Positions 59,789 to 64,000 of a stretch of 64,000 nt of DNA are shown here, one piece after another. Location of the stretch: assembly GCF_023094245.1 (NCBI RefSeq), contig NZ_JALMEW010000008.1:1-64000 (forward strand), written 5' to 3'. Source of the stretch: Halomonas getboli (GTDB lineage Bacteria; Pseudomonadota; Gammaproteobacteria; Pseudomonadales; Halomonadaceae). The translations under genes were made by a program, and so were the position numbers. Below the pieces are notes generated by a model. The model was not told the DNA's origin. It ran no database searches and saw only the letters and a program-made list of their open reading frames with translations. Numbering within the stretch: the first letter of the stretch is position 1; each line of letters opens with the position of its first letter.

Positions 59789-61233
59789 GCCGCCTCGTCG
59801 TCGCGGTCGAACAGGGCGTCGACGAACTCCCGGGCATCGAAGGGGCGCAGGTCGTCGAGGGTCTCGCCGACGCCGATGAAGCGGATCGGCGTGCCCAGCT
59901 GCTGGGCCAGGGCGAAGATGACGCCGCCCTTGGCGGTGCCATCGAGCTTGGTCAGGGTGATGCCGGAGACCGGCACCGCCTCGTTGAAGGTGGACGCCTG
60001 GGACAGCGCGTTCTGGCCGGTGCCGGCGTCGAGCACCAGCATCACCTCGTGGGGCGCCTGCGGGTCGAGCTTGCCCATCACCCGGCGTACCTTCTTGAGC
60101 TCCTCCATCAGGTGAGCCTTGTTGTGCAGGCGACCGGCGGTATCGGCGATCAGCACGTCGACGCCGCGGGCGCGGGCCGCGGCCAGGGCGTCATAGACCA
60201 CCGAGGCGCTGTCGGCGCCGGTGTGCTGGGCCACCACCGGCACGTCGTTGCGCTCGCCCCAGACCTTGAGCTGCTCTACCGCGGCGGCGCGGAAGGTGTC
60301 GCCGGCGGCCAGCATCACGCTACGGCCCTCGCGCTGGAAGCGCTGGGTCAGCTTGCCGATGGTAGTGGTCTTGCCGACGCCATTGACGCCGACGACCAGG
60401 ATCACGAACGGGCCCTCGCCCTTGGGCGGAAGCTGAAGCGGCGCGGTGACGCCGTCGAGCAGGGTGGCCAGCTCCTCCTGCAGCGCCTTGTAGAGCGCCT
60501 CGGGATCCTTGAGTTCCTTGCGCGAGACGCGGTCGGTGAGGCGATCGATGATCTGGGTGGTGGCCTCGATGCCCACGTCCGCCATCAGCAGCTGGGTCTC
60601 GAGTTCCTCCATCAGATCGTCGTCGATCTGCTTGCGGCCCATGAACAGGCCGGCGAGCCCCTCGGTCAGGTTGGCGCGGGTCTTGCCCAGCCCCTCGCGC
60701 ATGCGCGCGAACAGGCCCTTCTTCTTGCCCTTGGGTTTCTCGCGGGTCTCGGCCCTGGACGTCTCCACCGGCGCTGGAGCGGGCTCGAGTTCCGGCTCCG
60801 GTTCGCGCTCGGGCTCAACGACAGGCTCGGGCGCGGCGGCCTGTTCGGGCTCGGAAGCAGACGCGTGTTCCGGCTCGACTGGCGACTGGGCGGGTTCTGC
60901 CTCGGGCTCCGTGGCCGGCTCGGTGTCTTCTACCTCGGGCGCATCCGGTTCGACGTCGACTGCCCGGGACGTGTCAGGCGCCTCGACGGGCGCGGGTTCG
61001 GCGTCTGCCGCGGGCGTCTCGGGCTCCTCGACCGGCTCGGGCGCTGCGGACGCCTCGGATTCATCGTCGCGCTCGGCGACGGGGGCAGGCTCGGTCGCCG
61101 GGGCGGGCTGCGCCTCGGCCTCCGGCTCGGCCGTCGCGGCATCAGGCGCCCCTTCCTGCTCGACCTCGGGGGCCTGCTGGGGCTCCTGCTGCTGCTCTTG
61201 CTGCTTCTTCTTTCGCTTGAAAAAACCGAACAT
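59785..61233 (-). CDS. ftsY: Signal recognition particle receptor FtsY
   Basis: An SRP GTPase that delivers ribosome-nascent chains to the translocon. It has 482 aa. The short basic start MFGFFKRKKK leads into a long, very acidic Glu/Pro/Ala-rich A domain (about 12-165). The NG domain follows: GVNGVGKTTTIGKL, DTAGRLHNK and TKLDGTAKGG. ATG 61233 is chosen because the N-terminus matches the family. It overlaps ftsE by 4 nt. Confidence 0.96.
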   Translation of the reverse strand: MFGFFKRKKKQQEQQQEPQQAPEVEQEGAPDAATAEPEAEAQPAPATEPAPVAERDDESEASAAPEPVEEPETPAADAEPAPVEAPDTSRAVDVEPDAPEVEDTEPATEPEAEPAQSPVEPEHASASEPEQAAAPEPVVEPEREPEPELEPAPAPVETSRAETREKPKGKKKGLFARMREGLGKTRANLTEGLAGLFMGRKQIDDDLMEELETQLLMADVGIEATTQIIDRLTDRVSRKELKDPEALYKALQEELATLLDGVTAPLQLPPKGEGPFVILVVGVNGVGKTTTIGKLTQRFQREGRSVMLAAGDTFRAAAVEQLKVWGERNDVPVVAQHTGADSASVVYDALAAARARGVDVLIADTAGRLHNKAHLMEELKKVRRVMGKLDPQAPHEVMLVLDAGTGQNALSQASTFNEAVPVSGITLTKLDGTAKGGVIFALAQQLGTPIRFIGVGETLDDLRPFDAREFVDALFDRDDEAA

Positions 61234-61287
61234 GGGGGGATTCAGCCTCGCGGGTGAACGAATCGCCACATCCTACCATCGCGCACC

Positions 61288-61316
61288 ATGACTGTGGACA
61301 AGGCGCCCGCTACAAT
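61288..61316 (+). promoter_or_regulatory. rsmD promoter
   Basis: ATGACT (61288-61293), a 17-bp spacer and TACAAT (61311-61316). The predicted start of transcription (about 61323) falls only 1-3 nt before the rsmD ATG at 61325. Confidence 0.5.
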
Positions 61317-61324
61317 CGGCGCCC

Positions 61325-61996
61325 ATGAGCCGACGACGCCCCTCCTCCCGATCCTCGACGCCTGCCCGCGGCCGCGGCCGCGGCAAGCAGGCGACCGCCC
61401 GCCCCGCCGGGCAGCTGCGCATCATCGGCGGCGAGCATCGCCGCCGCCGGCTGCCGGTGCTGGACAGCCCGGGCCTGCGCCCGACGCCGGACCGCGTCCG
61501 CGAGACGCTGTTCAACTGGCTGGGCATGGCCACGCCCGGCGCCCGGGTGCTGGACCTGTTCGCCGGCACCGGCGCGCTGGGCCTGGAGGCGCTCTCGCGT
61601 GGCGCCGCCGCAGCCACGCTGGTGGAGCGCGACGCGCGGGTCGCCCGGGCGCTGTCCGACAACCTGGCGACGCTTGGCATCGCGTCCGCCGAGGTCAGCG
61701 TCGCCGATGCGCTCGGCTATCTCGAGGCCGGGCTCGCCGAGGCACGGTCGCCCTTCTCCCTGGCGTTCCTCGACCCGCCCTTCCGGCAGGGCCTCGCCGC
61801 GCCCTGCTGCCGGGCCCTCGAGGCCGGCTGGCTGGCGGCGGACGCCTGGATCTACGTGGAGACGGAGTCGGAGCTCGCGCCGGAGGTGCCGAGCGGCTGG
61901 CGGCTGCATCGCGAGGTGCGGGCCGGGGACAGCACCGGGCGGCTCTATCACCGCCCAGGCGAAGCCGAGGAGTCGTCCGACGGCGACGCTTGCTGA
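61325..61996 (+). CDS. rsmD: 16S rRNA (guanine966-N2)-methyltransferase
   Basis: Methylates G966 of 16S rRNA. It has 223 aa. A basic Arg/Ser-rich N-terminal extension (1-28) precedes the core: LRIIGGEHRRRRLPV, RPTPDRVRETLFNWL, the SAM site DLFAGTGALGLEALSRGA, and the catalytic DPPF. It is divergent from ftsY, as in E. coli. There is no Shine-Dalgarno sequence before the ATG, and the promoter suggests a leaderless mRNA. Confidence 0.94.
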   Translation: MSRRRPSSRSSTPARGRGRGKQATARPAGQLRIIGGEHRRRRLPVLDSPGLRPTPDRVRETLFNWLGMATPGARVLDLFAGTGALGLEALSRGAAAATLVERDARVARALSDNLATLGIASAEVSVADALGYLEAGLAEARSPFSLAFLDPPFRQGLAAPCCRALEAGWLAADAWIYVETESELAPEVPSGWRLHREVRAGDSTGRLYHRPGEAEESSDGDAC

Positions 61997-62078
61997 GCCC
62001 TGCCCGCGGCGTTAGTCTGCCGCTGCAGGACGCCAATCACGGGGCCAGCCGCCCCGCCGACATCGTCAGGAGAAACGG

Positions 62079-62288
62079 ATGAGCATCGAACTCTTCAACC
62101 AGCTCGAACAGAAGGTCGCCAGCGCCGTCGAGGCCCTGGAATTGATGAAGATGGAAGCCGAGGAGCTGCGCGAGGAAAACGCCCGCCTCAAGCAGGAGCA
62201 CGAGGAGTGGGAGCGCCGCCTGTCCGCGCTGCTGGGCAAGTTCGACGATGTCGAGACCGGTAGCACCGCCGAGCAGCAGGCCGGCTGA
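62079..62288 (+). CDS. zapB: ZapB-like cell division coiled-coil protein
   Basis: A 69-aa protein that is almost entirely coiled coil. The N-terminus SIELFNQLEQKVASAVEALELMKMEAEELREENARL and the end EWERRLSALLGKFDDV resemble the ends of E. coli ZapB, with a shorter middle. ZapB stabilises the Z-ring through ZapA. The call is by resemblance only. AGGAGAAACGG precedes the ATG. Confidence 0.72.
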   Translation: MSIELFNQLEQKVASAVEALELMKMEAEELREENARLKQEHEEWERRLSALLGKFDDVETGSTAEQQAG

Positions 62289-62327
62289 CGAGCCGAGCGT
62301 CGCCGCCCCTGGCCGGCCCGTCGGGCA

Positions 62328-62786
62328 TCAGGCCAGGGGGCGGGACATCAGCAGCGCGTCCTCGCGTTCGGTGCCGGCCAGCGGCGGATAGTAGCCGCGC
62401 CGGCGCCCGTCCTCCGCGAAACCCGCCCGCCGATACAGCGCGATCGCCGGGGCATTGCCCGCCCGGACCTCCAGCAGCAACCGCTCGGCGCTCCCTTCCC
62501 GGGCACGCTCGATCACCGCGGCCAGCAGCCGTCCCGCCAGCCCCTCGCCGCGCCGCGCCGGGGCGATGAGAATGCTCTCGAGCTCGGCGTCGAAGGGCTG
62601 GCGCGCCACCACCGCGTGGCCGATCAGCCCCGTGGTATCATCCAGTCCCAGTACGGCATATTCCTCCGCCATCAGCGCCTGCTCGAGCCGCGACGCCGGC
62701 CAGGGATGGGCCTGGCCGCGCCCTTCCAGCTCGACCAGCGACGCCAGATCGGCGGGACCGAGCTCGCGCAGGCGCGGCTCAGGCAT
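62328..62786 (-). CDS. rimI: Ribosomal protein S18-alanine N-acetyltransferase
   Basis: A GNAT acetyltransferase of 152 aa that acetylates the N-terminus of S18. LRELGPADLASLVELEGRGQAHPWPASRLEQAL and the acetyl-CoA loop ARRGEGLAGRLLAAVIERA, then LEVRAGNAPAIALYRRAGFAEDGRRRGYYPP, match RimI. ATG 62786 overlaps the upstream gene's stop by 8 nt. The holD-rimI neighbourhood is conserved from E. coli. Confidence 0.92.
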   Translation of the reverse strand: MPEPRLRELGPADLASLVELEGRGQAHPWPASRLEQALMAEEYAVLGLDDTTGLIGHAVVARQPFDAELESILIAPARRGEGLAGRLLAAVIERAREGSAERLLLEVRAGNAPAIALYRRAGFAEDGRRRGYYPPLAGTEREDALLMSRPLA

Positions 62787-63651
62787 CGCCGCCTGCCTCC
62801 CCCTTCGCCTCGTTCCCCGCCTCGCCTTGCCAGGCGCGCCCCCAGTCGACGAGCCTCGGCCAGAGATCGCGCTTGGCCTCGGCGCTCGCCGCCAGGGCAT
62901 CCAGCGCCGGCCCCTGCCAGGCCGGCAGGCCCAGCGCCGTCGAGCGCTCGTCCTCGATCGCCAGCACCCGCGTCAGGGTCGCCTCGTCACCGAATACCAG
63001 CAGCCGCTCCGGCGCCCAGCCGCGACGCGCCCGGCCGGCCAGGAAGGCGGAGAGCCCCTGACGCGCCTCGTCCAGCGGCGCCTGCACGTGGAGCCCCTCG
63101 ATCTGGGGCCAGTGGAAGGGCTCGAAGGCCGGCGGATGCTCCGGCGTGACGCCGGCGGCGCGCAGCAGGTTGACCAGCAGCCGCTGCGCCAGCGGCGACG
63201 GCGCGGCTTCGCCGGGCTGCACCACCAGCCAGCGGCCGTCCAGGCAGGCCACCTGCAGGGCGAAGCGCAGCGCCTCCTGGGGCTCGCCCGACGCGACGCT
63301 CGGCGCCGGCTCGGGCGCCGTGGTCGGTGCGATCTCGTCGCCGGCCGCCTCGGACACCAGGCCGCCGAGCAGCGCGCGCGCCTTGCGCTCGCCCGCCGGC
63401 GGACGCGCAGGAGCCTCGGCCGCCGGCGAGACGGGAGCGGCCGGCGACGGGGGGGGAGACGACGGCTCGACCGGCGTGTCCAGCAGCGCCTGGAGACGCT
63501 CGCCGGGGGCTTGGCGAGCGCTGTCGTCCGGCGTCGGCAGCTCCCACTCGCAGGCCTCGGTCGGCCGGGCGTTGGGCAGCTGGTAGCGCGCCGTCCAGGC
63601 CGTCAGGCCCATGGCCTCCAGATACTGCAGCCGCTGGGGCTCGGTGGTCAC
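62779..63651 (-). CDS. HolD-like protein (DNA polymerase III psi subunit candidate) with Pro/Ala-rich linker
   Basis: A 290-aa protein from GTG 63651, which overlaps the bolA stop (GTGA). Residues about 5-25 (PQRLQYLEAMGLTAWTARYQL) resemble the E. coli HolD N-terminus (LQQLGITQW), and the C-terminal GPALDALAASAEAKRDLWPRL resembles HolD's PALTDLRANPTARAALW. Between them lies a long low-complexity Pro/Ala/Glu linker (about 60-125), making it twice the E. coli length (137 aa). Its place directly upstream of rimI supports HolD. I would not exclude a different protein. Confidence 0.55.
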   Translation of the reverse strand: MTTEPQRLQYLEAMGLTAWTARYQLPNARPTEACEWELPTPDDSARQAPGERLQALLDTPVEPSSPPPSPAAPVSPAAEAPARPPAGERKARALLGGLVSEAAGDEIAPTTAPEPAPSVASGEPQEALRFALQVACLDGRWLVVQPGEAAPSPLAQRLLVNLLRAAGVTPEHPPAFEPFHWPQIEGLHVQAPLDEARQGLSAFLAGRARRGWAPERLLVFGDEATLTRVLAIEDERSTALGLPAWQGPALDALAASAEAKRDLWPRLVDWGRAWQGEAGNEAKGEAGGDA

Positions 63652-63959
63652 GAGTTGCCGCCGCCCCGACAGTTCGGGGAGTCCGGGCGCGCTTCGCCGC
63701 GGGCCTGCCACTCCTCGGGGGTGTAGGGATGCAGCGCCAGGGCGTGAACCGGGCCGGCCAGCTCGTCGGTCAGCAGGGCGTAGATCTGCTGGTGACGCTT
63801 GACCGGCATGATGCCGGCAAACCGCGGCGACACCACGGTCACCTTGAAGTGGGTCTCGGAGTTGGGCGGCACGTGATGCATGTGGCTCTCGTTCTCCACC
63901 TTGAGGAAGGTGGGCTCGAGGGCCTGGAGCTTGTGCTCGATGGTCGACTGGATGCTCAT
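63648..63959 (-). CDS. bolA: BolA family protein
   Basis: A 103-aa protein with the BolA class II KH-like fold: STIEHKLQALEPTFLKVENESHMH, then THFKVTVVSPRFAGIMPVKRHQQIYALLTDEL with the conserved His. BolA proteins act with monothiol glutaredoxins in Fe-S handling and in stress morphology. It overlaps the HolD-like gene by 4 nt and is the first gene of this unit. Confidence 0.95.
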   Translation of the reverse strand: MSIQSTIEHKLQALEPTFLKVENESHMHHVPPNSETHFKVTVVSPRFAGIMPVKRHQQIYALLTDELAGPVHALALHPYTPEEWQARGEARPDSPNCRGGGNS

Positions 63960-63989
63960 CTCGGCGTTCCGCTGGTGAGTGTCGGGGTC

Positions 63990-63995
63990 ATTGTA
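63990..63995 (-). promoter_or_regulatory. Candidate bolA -10 element
   Basis: TACAAT on the minus strand, 31 bp upstream of the bolA ATG. The matching -35 would lie beyond the right edge of the window. Confidence 0.4.
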
Positions 63996-64000
63996 CGCTT

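Overview
The window is a stretch of chromosome from a high-GC gammaproteobacterium. Gene order and protein sequences point to the Halomonadaceae (Halomonas-like); this is inferred from synteny and intergenic repeat style, not from a database search. Almost all of it is core housekeeping DNA with short intergenic gaps. I see no prophage, insertion sequence, CRISPR array or tRNA gene. An rRNA operon leaves the left edge on the minus strand: its leader (boxB-like hairpin, boxA) and two tandem promoters are visible, but the 16S gene lies outside.

Layout. (1) 1-2300: rrn promoters, then a DAHP synthase gene preceded by an apparent transcription attenuator and two aromatic-rich small ORFs, then a 42-aa membrane protein. 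(2) 2271-5256: folM, a flavin reductase and ubiD, overlapping head to tail. (3) 5592-8828: rho and ppx, divergent. (4) 8852-29255, all minus: a long envelope, lipid A and translation supercluster, read as rpsB-tsf-pyrH-frr-uppS-cdsA-dxr-rseP-bamA-lpxD-fabZ-lpxA-lpxB-rnhB-dnaE-accA-tilS. It matches the classical order except that no skp/ompH gene lies between bamA and lpxD. (5) 29541-37356, plus: map, glnD, then the succinylase branch of lysine/diaminopimelate synthesis (dapC, a yffB-type ArsC-like gene, dapD, dapE) and an unknown gene. (6) 37545-50552: a membrane-anchored cold-shock-domain protein, slyX, trxB, a 2-Cys peroxiredoxin, a small Cys-rich protein, acnA, maeA, trpS, ald, a DUF2007/zinc-ribbon protein, rlmI and mutM. 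(7) 50676-57063: rpmG and rpmB, radC, then coaBC-dut-algC-argB-slmA. (8) 57151-63959: rpoH, ftsX, ftsE, ftsY, rsmD, zapB-like, rimI, a HolD-like gene and bolA.

The most interesting non-coding signals are: an aroG leader that looks like a Trp/Tyr/Phe-sensing attenuator, followed by a second aromatic-rich ORF whose end carries the aroG ribosome-binding site; two separate families of structured intergenic repeats, each with two copies whose stems differ in sequence but keep base pairing (5362-5537 with 52096-52176, and about 10201-10314 with 37432-37547); and a 12-copy heptanucleotide array abutting the trxB stop codon.

Gene starts were chosen from Shine-Dalgarno spacing, operon overlaps and remembered family lengths. 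Coordinates are exact to the base where a motif is quoted. Promoter calls rest on hexamer matching only.
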